DNA from: Agriotes lineatus
Lineage: Eukaryota > Arthropoda > Insecta > Coleoptera > Elateridae
Direction of reading: 5' to 3'
Assembly: GCA_940337035.1 (NCBI GenBank)
Contig: CALNHX010002702.1
Span: 106,631-170,630, forward strand
DNA: 64,000 bases
Below the pieces are notes generated by a model. That model was not told where the DNA came from. It worked only from the letters and a program-made list of their open reading frames with translations, and searched no databases. This document shows positions 1 to 9,717 of this stretch, one piece after another. Made by a program: the position numbers and the translations under genes. How positions within the stretch are numbered: position 1 is the stretch's first letter; every line of letters begins with the position of its first letter.

Positions 1-379
1 GTGGTTAGGGTTTGTGTTCGGGTTATTAGCGCAGTAGCAGGTTGGGGCATTTTTGCTGAGTAGACTTTGATGAGCATTAAAAATGTATTATAATATCAAC
101 TACGAATTAATATGCACGTAGAACAGTTGGCCCAAAATTACATTTGTATTGAAAAAATTCAACTACCATTTTAAATAAGTGATAAAATCGAATGTAACAT
201 GGTTGCTAATTTATTATGTATCGATATATGTCTACTAACAGCGTATACTATATAGGTACGTATGTACAGTCATGTTCAAATAAATCTGGGACAGTGTTTT
301 TTTCATATGTAGGTTTAGCTAAGAATTGAAGAATATATCTCCATGGATTTCCTTCTATCTGAAAGAGTTACAGATTTCA
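1..379. other. No gene seen
   Basis: AT-rich sequence with no convincing reading frame. The last part runs into the target duplication of the SINE that follows. Confidence 0.5.
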
Positions 380-393
380 TTACCTGTTAAAGT

Positions 394-699
394 ATGTGTA
401 TGTATTATCATTAACCTCGTTTTACCTTTCGTTGTAGAGGCTGGTGTAGAGCCTTTTGTGCTTGCACAGCAACCATTGTGTGAAGTGTGTGTCATGTTGA
501 TGTGTTGACCTTGTTACTCTACCTCTTAGGTCTGTGGTTTTGCGTAGAGCACAGTTAATTTGGTGCCCAACTGTGAATAGTCTCACCGAGCCCGATTCCA
601 ATCGCCAAGGCTACGGAAACATTCCGGCCCCCGCGGGATTCGAACCGAGGACTTGCTTACTAGCAAGCATAGCGCTACCCAACTGCGCTACCCGGCTTC
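394..699 (-). mobile_element. tRNA-derived SINE
   Basis: Read on the minus strand from 699, the element opens with a tRNA-like head. It has an A-box-like TAGCGCAGTTGG and a B-box GGTTCGAATCC, as in internal RNA polymerase III promoters. A non-tRNA body follows, ending in a CATACA-rich tail near 394. It is bracketed by direct repeats TTACCYGTTAAAGT at 380-393 and 700-713, 13 of 14 identical, which look like the target-site duplication. A second copy of the 3' part lies at 18430-18600. It is a retroposed SINE and probably not a working tRNA. Confidence 0.8.
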
Positions 700-713
700 T
701 TACCCGTTAAAGT

Positions 714-1075
714 TTAATGTAAAATTGATGTCACCAACGTCGTTAATTGATTTCTTGTTGTTTACTAGATTACAATCATTACCCATTGTTTTTGTGATCA
801 TGGCTCCTTGATAATTGCACGTCTTAATGACAACCAAAAACCTTTGATGGGCATTTTAAGGTAAACGGTTGCTTTTAGGCTTAAGAACTAAGAGTACTTA
901 CATATTTTTGTGATTTTTAATTCTCTTTCAGATAATAACCTAAAATTTAAAAAAAAATGTTACAGATAACGAAGTTAGAGTTAAAAAAAGTTTTCGAAGA
1001 TAGGTAAAGTGTCTCTTACAGTCAAGTCTAATTTATGAAAATGTTTTTATTAGTGCAGTACATAATAGTAAACAG
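714..1075 (+). repeat. Foldback family FB-A, partial arm (copy 1)
   Basis: This arm is closely similar to 5370-5542 on the same strand and, inverted, to about 4925-5220 and 52080-52330. It starts beside the SINE and fades out where the other copies continue toward the CAGGG terminus. It is non-coding; the short frames in it are by-products. Confidence 0.7.
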
Positions 1076-1221
1076 GTGGCAATTTATATACTTTCTACCC
1101 AACAGAAAAGAATGCAGAGTCGAGTTCGGGCAACCAGCCAAATGGAACTGTAAATACGATTTATCAAATTATTGTAGCTTAATAGTAAAAGTAGTGATTA
1201 TTAACCGAGGCGAATTTTTTT

Positions 1222-1525
1222 TTCCTCATTTTCTAATTTCAAAAAACGCACCCAGTAGAATATGTATAATTCACCTAGCTTTAAATTGAAGATATGTTAA
1301 GATATTAAACGTAACTTTGCTATTAAAGCTCGTAGCTGAACCAAATTTTAAAGAACTGTAACCCTAAACGTTCCTAACGTCCTAATACCGTTTGGAAACA
1401 TTAAAAGTCACCCCTCGGATAGAAAAAAAATATTAACGTTTTACGACAATCGGCGAAAGCGTTGCATGCCACTTACATATCTTCGCCTTGCGGCGACGGC
1501 ACGTTATGTCCATTTTGGCGCCGAT
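1222..1525 (+). repeat. Dispersed direct repeat, copy 1
   Basis: About 300 bases closely match 4418-4715 in the same orientation, ending at a shared GGCGCCG. Copy 1 continues into sequence absent from copy 2 and ends near 1810 with a GGGGACACACTGTAT-like terminus of MITE type. No coding potential is evident. Confidence 0.65.
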
Positions 1526-2346
1526 CAAAGTTGGCCGAGGATTTTGAAATTTGGTGTAAGGGCCTAAATGTTGATTCTAAACAACTTTTCTTAATAAGTT
1601 TTTGTCGTATTTGCCACATAAAAGGCACTTTACTTTACAGAAAAATAGTTTTTTTTAAAATTTCCAAGGCATACTTGATTTTTCAACACGAAAATTATGT
1701 TAGAAATTGGCCTTTAACCAAGCAGGGCTGAACCCCAAAAAATGAAAATTTCAATCAAGAATTTTTACTTTTCACAAGAGTCGTTTCACCTATCCGGGGA
1801 CACACTGTATATGTTCTGAAAGCCAGAATAAATATATTTTCATGAAGATGTTATTTACAAAAATTTGGTAACATCTTCCTATACACATATAACTGCAAAT
1901 GTCAATGTTACCATATATGGTCTCAACAAGGCTTTATCATAACCGTTCCAGGTAACCATATGGTATACGACAACAGTATCAAACTTGTGTTTTTGGTTAT
2001 ACTGCAGTATTTTGTGATATACTAGGTGATATCTAAAGACTTCTGGGTGCAGTATGCACAAAATTAGAATTTTTATACAAGCAGAAATCTACTTGCCCAA
2101 TAAAGGGTTAAACTTATAATTAAAAGTTATCGATTTTAAACTAAAACACCTGACCTACCTAATATTTTCTCCTAGGCAAGTAAGACGGTTGATACTGTAG
2201 CTTCCTAATGAGTAACAAATCTATTTTCAGCGAACCAAAACACATCATAATTATATTGTTTAAATTCGTGTCGTCGTATCGTATTTCGGTATACCTACGG
2301 AATATAGGAGATGAAAAAATTGCTCTTTGCAGACTTACTGTTCTAG
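1526..2346. other. No gene seen
   Basis: AT-rich. The first 280 bases look like the tail of the repeat starting at 1222. The rest gives no recognisable protein on either strand. Confidence 0.4.
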
Positions 2347-2523
2347 AATTTAGGAACTTTGTGCAATTTAAAAAATTATGAAGGCAAATGCGTCTTTACA
2401 AATGTATCCCTTTTGGCTCAATTAATTATCTTCTTGCCTCATTCAAATGCGGAAGCAGAGCGAATATTTTCTATTATGACCGACGTAAAAAATAAAAGAA
2501 ATAGATTAGAAGAAGATACTTGA
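2347..2523 (+). pseudogene. hAT transposase C-terminal relic
   Basis: An open stretch of about 58 codons ends in TGA at 2521-2523. Its translation contains PHSNAEAERIFSIMTDVKNK, the conserved core of the hAT dimerisation region that forms the transposase C-terminus. The frame is closed by a stop just upstream at 2344 and no DDE core precedes it, so this is a 5'-truncated remnant. The hAT C-terminal assignment is strong; the subfamily is not determined. Confidence 0.8.
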
Positions 2524-2929
2524 TAGCACGAAGGCATAATTAAGCCAATTAATAATATACTAATAATATAATGAAAAACTAATAAGACTTGGTACAAAGA
2601 AATATGATTTAAAATAACACGGTGACCTTGCGATTTTGTGTACGAAGGAATGGCATCCTACGTGCCGTATTTGTAAATAAATATTGATTCAGCAACAGGA
2701 TGCGAATTCGGCTGCATTCCTGGTATTTCTTACATACTTTAATTTCTTTGTGTGTGTTACGCCATAATTTTAAATGTAATAATGTTAGAAGCACAAATTT
2801 TCCAATATGAAAAGACCACTTGTCGTTTATGACTTCAAAACATTTATATTCTTAGATTTCCACTTAATATCGCAAATTGCAGGCTCTTAGAGAAAGATAT
2901 TTTTTATTTTCTTTATTTTTGGCAGGTTT

Positions 2930-3440
2930 TAAAAACTATAATTATATCTTTATCAGGAGAAGCTAAAGCTGTTAATATAGCTAATACGTCTATATTCTCT
3001 GATAATGTTTTCATTTGATGCATTGAGAGCTGTTGTAACTATTAACCGATCAGCATCACTTTCAGCTTGAGAGCAGCTAAAGTTTCTTTTAAAAAATCAA
3101 TAAAACGACTTATGAAAGACATTTGCCAGCAATTTTTCTTGATGAAACTTTAAAAACCCGTCTCTTTCCACTCGAATATCTGGTGCAGTTTTCGTTTTTA
3201 GACATCGGTCTCGTTCAGCAGATTTTATTGCATGTTTCTGATAATCGACAAAAAAAACAATTGCTTTTTTCCATAATTACGTACAATAAAATTAATATAA
3301 CTATCTAAAATTGCACCATTCTGTTGATCAAATTGCCATCTGTTTTTATGTAATAACATTCCTCCGTCGGTCATAAATAGCAAATCGTTTAATTCAGTAA
3401 TATCTTTTGGTAATTGTACAAAGAGGTCGTAGAAAACACA
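2930..3440 (-). pseudogene. Relic of a repetitive ORF with PIN-like pattern
   Basis: Read on the minus strand, the segment gives pieces resembling a repetitive arthropod/cnidarian protein family: a GGMLLHKNRWQF-like block, then DSYINFIVRNYG, then a distal segment ending in DVLAILTALA. In that family the last block resembles a PIN or 5'-nuclease-like acidic core. At least three stops or frameshifts break it, so it is a pseudogene. The family match is from memory and the nuclease label is an inference. Confidence 0.5.
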
Positions 3441-3639
3441 TTTTTCGGCGTTCGAATTTATATGTTATAGTTAAATGTATTTAATCTATTTAACTTTGAG
3501 TTAATTTAACAATTTTAGAATTTTAATGGTATATAATGTTTATTAAATAATAATAATAATAATAATCGTACAGCATAAAAATTAACCTTTTAATGCTATG
3601 TGTATAATCAGTGTGTCCAAAACCCCTAGAAATGAGTCA

Positions 3640-4000
3640 ACGCGCGAAATTCAAAAATGAAGCTATTTTGCCATTTTATAAAGACGTTATTTTCCATTTT
3701 TGATAAATTTTAACACAAAATTTGAGATCAGCGACCCAACAAATCCCTATATAAGAAATAAAATCCGAATTAAAAAAAACGCTTTTCCGCCATTTTGAAA
3801 CCGCCATTTTTTGTTTTAGTTGAGTTTTAATGTCAAATTCGTAAGCAGCGACCCCAAAAACCCCCAGACATCTAATAAAAATAAGAAAAGAGAAAATAAA
3901 AAATTAGACCTTCGACGCCCTTTTGTAGACGCTATTTTCGTTTTTAGACCAATTTTGAGGCCAGATTCGTAATCTGCGAACCCATAAACCTTATGTTATC
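3640..4000. repeat. Three diverged tandem units of about 125 bp
   Basis: Three consecutive blocks share an order of landmarks: a run ending in GCCATTTT or GCTATTTT, a TTTTAG or TTGA stretch, then a CAAATTCGTAA-GC-GCGACCC-like block and a C-rich AAACCC. They are too diverged for a recent satellite. No coding function is seen. Confidence 0.5.
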
Positions 4001-4417
4001 AAGTGTCAGGCAATTGTTTAGATAAATAAAAGAGTTATATTTTTTTTAATTAAGAATGTATTAAAAAACACTTACTTGTTAATAACAATTGAAAAAATAA
4101 AAAGCAAACCTTCTCACCCGTGGGGAACTTTTCTATAAACTTTTTCCGAAATTAAAAAAAATATATCAAAATCGGTTTTGAGTCAACGAAATTAGAACTT
4201 TTTTTCCTTAGTAAATGGACTACAGTGCAATATGGTTGCTTATATAAAATGAGAAAATATATGTGACGGGATTTGTTACGCCTCAAAATACTTTTGGTTT
4301 AATTTATTTGAAGTGACATTACGTTTTTGCTTAACTTACTGTTGGAGGCCAATCTAAAAAAATATTACGCGATATTATTTTAATACCCATGTATAATGCC
4401 ACAAAACTATTTGTCCC
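4001..4417. other. No gene seen
   Basis: AT-rich with no recognisable coding sequence. Confidence 0.4.
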
Positions 4418-4715
4418 ATTTTCTAATTTCAAAAAACGCACCTACTGGGATTTATATAATTCACCTAGCTTTAATTTTAAAATATGGTAAGATATCAAAC
4501 TCAAGTTTGGTAATAAGCCTCCAATCTACGTCAAATTTTAAACAGCTCTAAACATAAACGTTTCTAACGTCCTAATACCGTTTGGAAACATTAAAAGTCA
4601 CCCCTCGGATAGAAAAAAAATATTAAAGTTTTACGATAATCGGCGAAAGCGTTGCATGCCACTTACATATCTTCGCCTTACGGCGACAGCGTGTTATGTC
4701 CATTTTGGCGCCGTA
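4418..4715 (+). repeat. Dispersed direct repeat, copy 2
   Basis: Direct counterpart of 1222-1525, with the most conserved part covering the last 150 bases up to GGCGCCG. It lies just before the FB-A copy at 4745. Confidence 0.65.
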
Positions 4716-4744
4716 AGACGAGCTATGGAGCTTAGACATATATG

Positions 4745-5542
4745 CAGGGTTCCCAAAAAGAATGGAACACCGATTAGTCATAGATTCCTTACGTTATAAT
4801 GAATCGATTAAACCTAATATACCTTAGTACAAAATCCCTTCAGTAAGAAGTTATGGGGCATTGAAGTTCAATTTTTAATTTTTTTGTTAATTTCCACAAA
4901 TGTAGAGATATCGATTTGAATTTTGGTATACATACGCACTATTATGTACTGCACTAGTAAAAAAGTTTGATATACTAGACTTGACTGTAAGAGGCACTTT
5001 ATCAATCTTTGAAAACTTTTTTTAACTCTAAGTTCGTTATCTGCAACAATTTTAGGATATTATCTGAAAGAGAATTAAAAATCACAAAAATAATGTAGGT
5101 ACTCTTAGTTCTTAATCCTAAAAGCAATCGTTTACCTTAAAATGCCCATCAAAGGTTTTTGGTAGTCATTAAGACGTGCAATTATCAAGTAGCCATGATT
5201 ACAAAAACAATGGTCATCTAGTAAAAAAAATGATAAATCAATTAATGACATTAGTGACACAAGAATTTGTTCTTTTATGTTTAAGAACATGTCGCTACAT
5301 AACGAATTCTCCCATGCTGAAAGGTTCGTTATGTCGCTATGCATTTTCGTAAGCTCAAAAGACAAAAAATTGATGTTACCAACGTCGTTAATTGATTTCT
5401 TGATGGTGTTTACTAGATTGCAATCATTACCCATTGTTTTTGTGATCATGGCTACTTGATAATTTCACGTTTTAATGACAACCAAAAACCTTTGATGGGC
5501 ATTTTAAGGTAAACGGTTGCTTTTAGGCTTAAGAACTAAGAG
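4745..5542. mobile_element. Foldback element FB-A (copy 2)
   Basis: The left arm starts with a CAGGGTTCCC terminus and runs to about 5250. From 5370 to 5542 the same sequence returns inverted, so the element is a long imperfect palindrome with a short centre near 5280-5360. The right arm is truncated at 5542. The 105-codon minus-strand frame across the centre is a by-product of the palindrome, as the matching frame in the 52.3-kb copy shows. No transposase is encoded, so this is a non-autonomous foldback or MITE family. Confidence 0.75.
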
Positions 5543-6020
5543 TTCGTCGACCTTCCAATTAGTGTCAACAACTGTCAATTTTCTTATAAACGTTGTATGT
5601 GAAAATAATGATTGTAAAATGCAATGTTTTTGGAAAAATTACACTGACAGGTTGGTTTTGTGACAATCAGTTTTCCCTTAACCAATATATCTGGAATAAT
5701 CTAGCTGTAGCCGAAAATGCACAATAACGTTGAATAAGTGCATTTGTTTCGCTTCCAATATTTCAGTGTGTATGTGCGCGTTCTGTTCCGAAAAAAGAGT
5801 TGGAAAACAAACATATTTGAAAACTTAAAAAAATGCCGAAAGCTTTTTGGATTACCTGCTATAATCTGAGTAATTCTAACAATCAAGCGGAACTGTGGTA
5901 CAACCCCTGACAGAATAAAAACTTAGAAAAGAAGAACTACAAGAGTTGAAACTAGCAGAAGTAAAATAAAATAGGCTGTTTCCCTAATTAAAATATGCTT
6001 TGCACATTTCCTTGGTTCAA
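5543..6020. other. Possible upstream part of the 6-kb hAT relic
   Basis: No intact frame. The position suggests degraded hAT transposase sequence upstream of the recognisable C-terminus, but no motif was identified. Confidence 0.3.
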
Positions 6021-6325
6021 CCGTGTACAACATGCACCATTGAAAGGTATTTTAGTGCTTTACGTAGAATGAAAATCTAGTTGCGGTCAACAATATCAGA
6101 AAACCGCTATATTAGACTATGTATGTTGAGTGCACACAGAAAAATAATACTGGAAAGAAGAGGCGAACTAGAAGATAAAGTCTTAAAAAAGTTTGCGAAA
6201 ATTAATTTAAATTATAGTTTTTTGCTAATTGTAAAAAAGTAAACAACAATAATATGTAATAATAATAGTTAATTGTGTATATAAATGTTTGCCCCCCCTT
6301 AACTGGAACCCTGGCTACGCCCTTG
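6021..6325 (+). pseudogene. hAT transposase C-terminus with 3' terminal sequence
   Basis: The translation holds ERYFSALRRMKI, then LRSTISENR and LCMLSAHRK, the C-terminal hAT dimerisation pattern of the ZMYM1 / 52-kDa-repressor-like group. An in-frame TAG at 6078-6080 breaks it, and the frame ends at TAA 6240-6242. About 80 bases later a C-run and CCTGGCTACGCCCTTG end at 6325. That terminus is typical of hAT elements whose other end begins CAAGGGCGTAGCC. The 5' end was not found, so this is a dead 3' fragment. Confidence 0.8.
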
Positions 6326-7380
6326 ATCATATGAGAACAAAACTGTAAACAGTTCGTCCTTTAAGAATAATCATTACTTTTACATCGTTATTAAAGCGAT
6401 CTGTCTCGAGCATAGCCTTGCCATTCTTTATTAGTTCATAGATAGAATGACAACGTAGCATTAGTAGATTTGGCAACTACGTTAGAAAACAGTTCCCGTA
6501 CATTTCATCCGCGCGGAGCGAAAAATCCAGCAGAAATCGCATTTTTAAATATCAAGGTTATTTCTGTGAAGGCCTGTATTACCTCTAGAAAGAAGTGGAA
6601 GTGAGATGAATGTACGATTTCGAAGAAACGGAAGTGTCAGATGTACCTTTCCGAACGCAGTAGTAGCAATATTCTTGTGATAACAGTATTAACGAGTATC
6701 GAACGCGTCAAGGTTGTACTTACTTAGAAATTGAGCCATCGTCACATTCATAAGATAATGTAATCCACGGCGTTACACATCGGTGTATTCGTATTGTATG
6801 GGCAGCTATAAACTACATAGTGTTCTTTAAGCTAATGTGATTTGTAATCAAGGAGCAACGCTATAAATAGGTAGGTACCTACGTACTATTGTTTACATTA
6901 GCTTATTTCGATCAAGAAATTGCAAAAACTAGAACACTTAAAAGTAATCTTGTAGTTTACGTCTCCCACTTTGAACTAATGAAAAATTACCCACTTCAAC
7001 AACAATAAATTATTTTACATTTACATTAGATGTAAAAGTCCAAATCCCATTATAAATGAAGTGGTGAATTACAGTCAGCTTTGTGTGGTAAAAAACTTTT
7101 GCAACGTCTGGCAACCCTGGCACCATATACCTATAAACACATAGGTATGTGGGTGGCACTGTAAGTCGCGGTTAGTAGGTTAGGTTTTGTGTTAGTTTGT
7201 GTCAAAATTTTGACTAAAAGGTGTATGTCACAAAAGTTGACTATTTTTTTCACAGACGTTTATTAAATCTTATGCCCTTTTGTTTTTATATACACTTACT
7301 GATTTATGAAAATCTTGTCAGGAATTATCAAACCATACTAAGTAAACTTAGTAAAGTATTCAAGGGTCCACTGTCTCATA
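6326..7380. other. No gene seen
   Basis: Non-coding by inspection. At 7121-7148 there is a short hairpin, CATATACCTAT against ATAGGTATGTG. Confidence 0.4.
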
Positions 7381-7569
7381 TTGTTTAATAATTAAAAGGG
7401 TTTATATTTAAACGTTTCGCCAATTCTATTGGCTTCATCAGTAAAAATGGAAATGTAATTGTAAATTAAAACTTTAATCATTTTGTAATTTTTTCCTTTT
7501 TTTACTGATGAAGCCAACATAATTTATTGGGGAAACGTTGAAATATACACTTTTTTAATTATTAAACAA
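7381..7569. mobile_element. Small foldback MITE
   Basis: The ends are inverted: TTTAATAATTAAAA at the left and its complement at the right, then GTTTCGCCAAT with CTTCATCAGTAAAAA on the left matched by TTTTTACTGATGAAG and GGGGAAACGTT on the right. The whole 189 bp folds back imperfectly. No protein is encoded. Confidence 0.75.
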
Positions 7570-9615
7570 AATGTTATGACAATAAGATTTTTATTTATCA
7601 AACTGCAATCTTCGATAACCTTAATTTTGACCTATAAATCTCCTATTAAAATTACCAACATTTAAAAATGTCAAAGAATTAAACTTATAATTATGGTGAC
7701 CGTATGTACTTATTTTATTTAGTAGACTGTACTTTCTTTTGGAACGATGTCCTCTGTCCTTCTTTCTCCTTTCATGTGAACCTTGTAAGAGTTGTAAGGG
7801 ACAAATCAGTAATGGATTGAATGAAGGTGCTTGTTTTGATGAATCAGCCTATTGAAATACTGTGCAACAAATGAAAAGATTGCATATTGGAATTCTAAAA
7901 AAACTTCAACTGAAAACCGATGACTGGAATTTTTCAAGTACTTAGGAGCTATTCCTTATCGAACCCCGCCAAGAAATTTGACAATTTTATGCGAATTTGT
8001 ACTCTGTCTCACAGGTACAAGCTCAGCTGTTTATAAACTTTGTTCTCAAATATTAATAAAAAAAATTCTAAAGCAAATGTTAGTGTGCTTTAATCGACTC
8101 GAAACAAAAGGTCAAGTGATATTTTAACAGCAAGGGTAGATAAAGTAGCACTTTAACATCAAGGGTAGATAAAGTAATTTCATTTTCTAACTTTTATTTA
8201 AATTAAATATTACAGCTTCGTATTATACTAGCAACCCAATCTAGCTACTGAGATTTTAAAATGTGATTGACTTTTCTTATTTTCCTTTGAAATTGTTAAA
8301 AGTTCTTGCTCTAGAAAAATAAATGTTATTGTACACGACTATAGTTATTACTATCCACTCTTAAATCATCATCACGATTCACTCGTGGATCAAATTTAAC
8401 TTTATCGTCTTGTATAATAAATTACTATTATTTTATTTTAAGCACGAGCGCATTTATCGAGCGATTGTTTTCGAATATTAATAAATACTGGAGTTCTGAA
8501 AAAACTCACTAGCTTTGCCCACATTAGAAACTGTAATGCAGGTGTTTATGAATTTTGATGTAACTTGCAACGAAATGTATATTTTTTTTAAATCAAACCC
8601 ACAATTGTTAAAGGACATTTTAAGTTCAGAGAAATATGATTGGAGCTAGCAACAGCCTTCTACTTCGACTTTAAAATGAAATAATCCACTGTCAAATTGA
8701 TATAGATATACAAATGTAATTAAACATAATCGTTTAAGGGATTCTGTTTGTTATACAGTTATTATTTGCTGTCCTTTTCATTGAAAAAATTATGGTCACC
8801 ATACTTATAATCCACTGTCTCAGTTGGATTTTGTCATTACGTTTTTAATTTTAGATTCTCGTTCCTACAGGGCAGGGAAACTGGAGCAAATGCAGCCAGC
8901 TGGAATTTTTGCACAGCTTCTATATACAGGAAATAATGCAGCGAAACCTGTTCCGAGTTTGACAGTTTTTCCTTTCCTGAACTCTAATGTTATCACCTTA
9001 AAGATAAAAAATGAATCCACCGTAGTTATTCAGTGATCGAGGGTATCTATTCAAATGAAGAACTTATTAAATAATTTGGAAAGCTTAGGCTGGGACGCCT
9101 TCCATTTTTCAAATTTTTAAAAATCGTGCGAGGCATATTACTTACACGAGTCCGGAGCTCGGTATGCGATCGGTTATATTCGTATTCTCATCCGGTAAGC
9201 AGCGTGTGCGCACGCAATTCTTGTAGACGAATCTGTTTTTCTTCGGTTAACCTCAATTGCCCGTCCGCCACCCGCCATCTTTTACTGCTTTTACTGTCGT
9301 GAACGCGTACCAGGTAAAAACGCTTTATTTGTAATTTAAAAATAAAAATATAAAATATCGTTTTGCGTTGTTCTCAGGGGGCCCGCCTACCTGTAACAAA
9401 TGAAGATCAGATTTGCATGTTGGTGAAACCGTATGGCTTGCTTGTCCAGCTAATCATATGTTCTGCTATCGGTGCTTAAATACTCTTAAAGTGTGCGACT
9501 GTTGGGCCTATGCCAATCATCTTTATTAACCTTGGCCCCCCATGTTTGGGGGTTTTTTTTACTACGTACTTATATGTACTGTTTTTTCAATGTAGAATTT
9601 TGGTATGTTTTGCCG
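7570..9615. other. No gene seen; GC rises near gene 1
   Basis: Most of the stretch is AT-rich and without a convincing frame. From about 9120 to 9400 the base composition becomes more GC- and CpG-rich, which would suit the promoter or 5' leader of the gene starting at 9718. No TATA box was assigned. Confidence 0.4.
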
Positions 9616-9715
9616 TAGGTTAATTTTCACGCGTTGTTTAGTGTCACGCGTAGAGGTTAATTTTCACGCGTAGGCTAATTTTTAAGCGTAGGCTAATTTT
9701 CACGCTTTGGTTAGA
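9616..9715 (+). promoter_or_regulatory. Short repeated motif just before the gene 1 start
   Basis: A motif close to GGTTAATTTTCACGCGT or GGCTAATTTTCACGCGT occurs four to five times in 100 bases, ending a few bases before the ATG at 9718. It could be a promoter-proximal or 5'UTR array, or a subterminal repeat if the gene belongs to a mobile element. The repetition is seen directly; the function is inferred. Confidence 0.45.
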
Positions 9716-9717
9716 GC

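Noticed and set aside
5132..5449. 105-codon minus-strand frame
   Set aside because: It crosses the centre of the FB-A palindrome and reappears on the opposite strand in the 52.3-kb copy.
9533..9561. CCCCC-loop-GGGGG followed by eight T, like a bacterial intrinsic terminator
   Set aside because: The window is eukaryotic, so such a signal is not expected to work; chance hairpin most likely.
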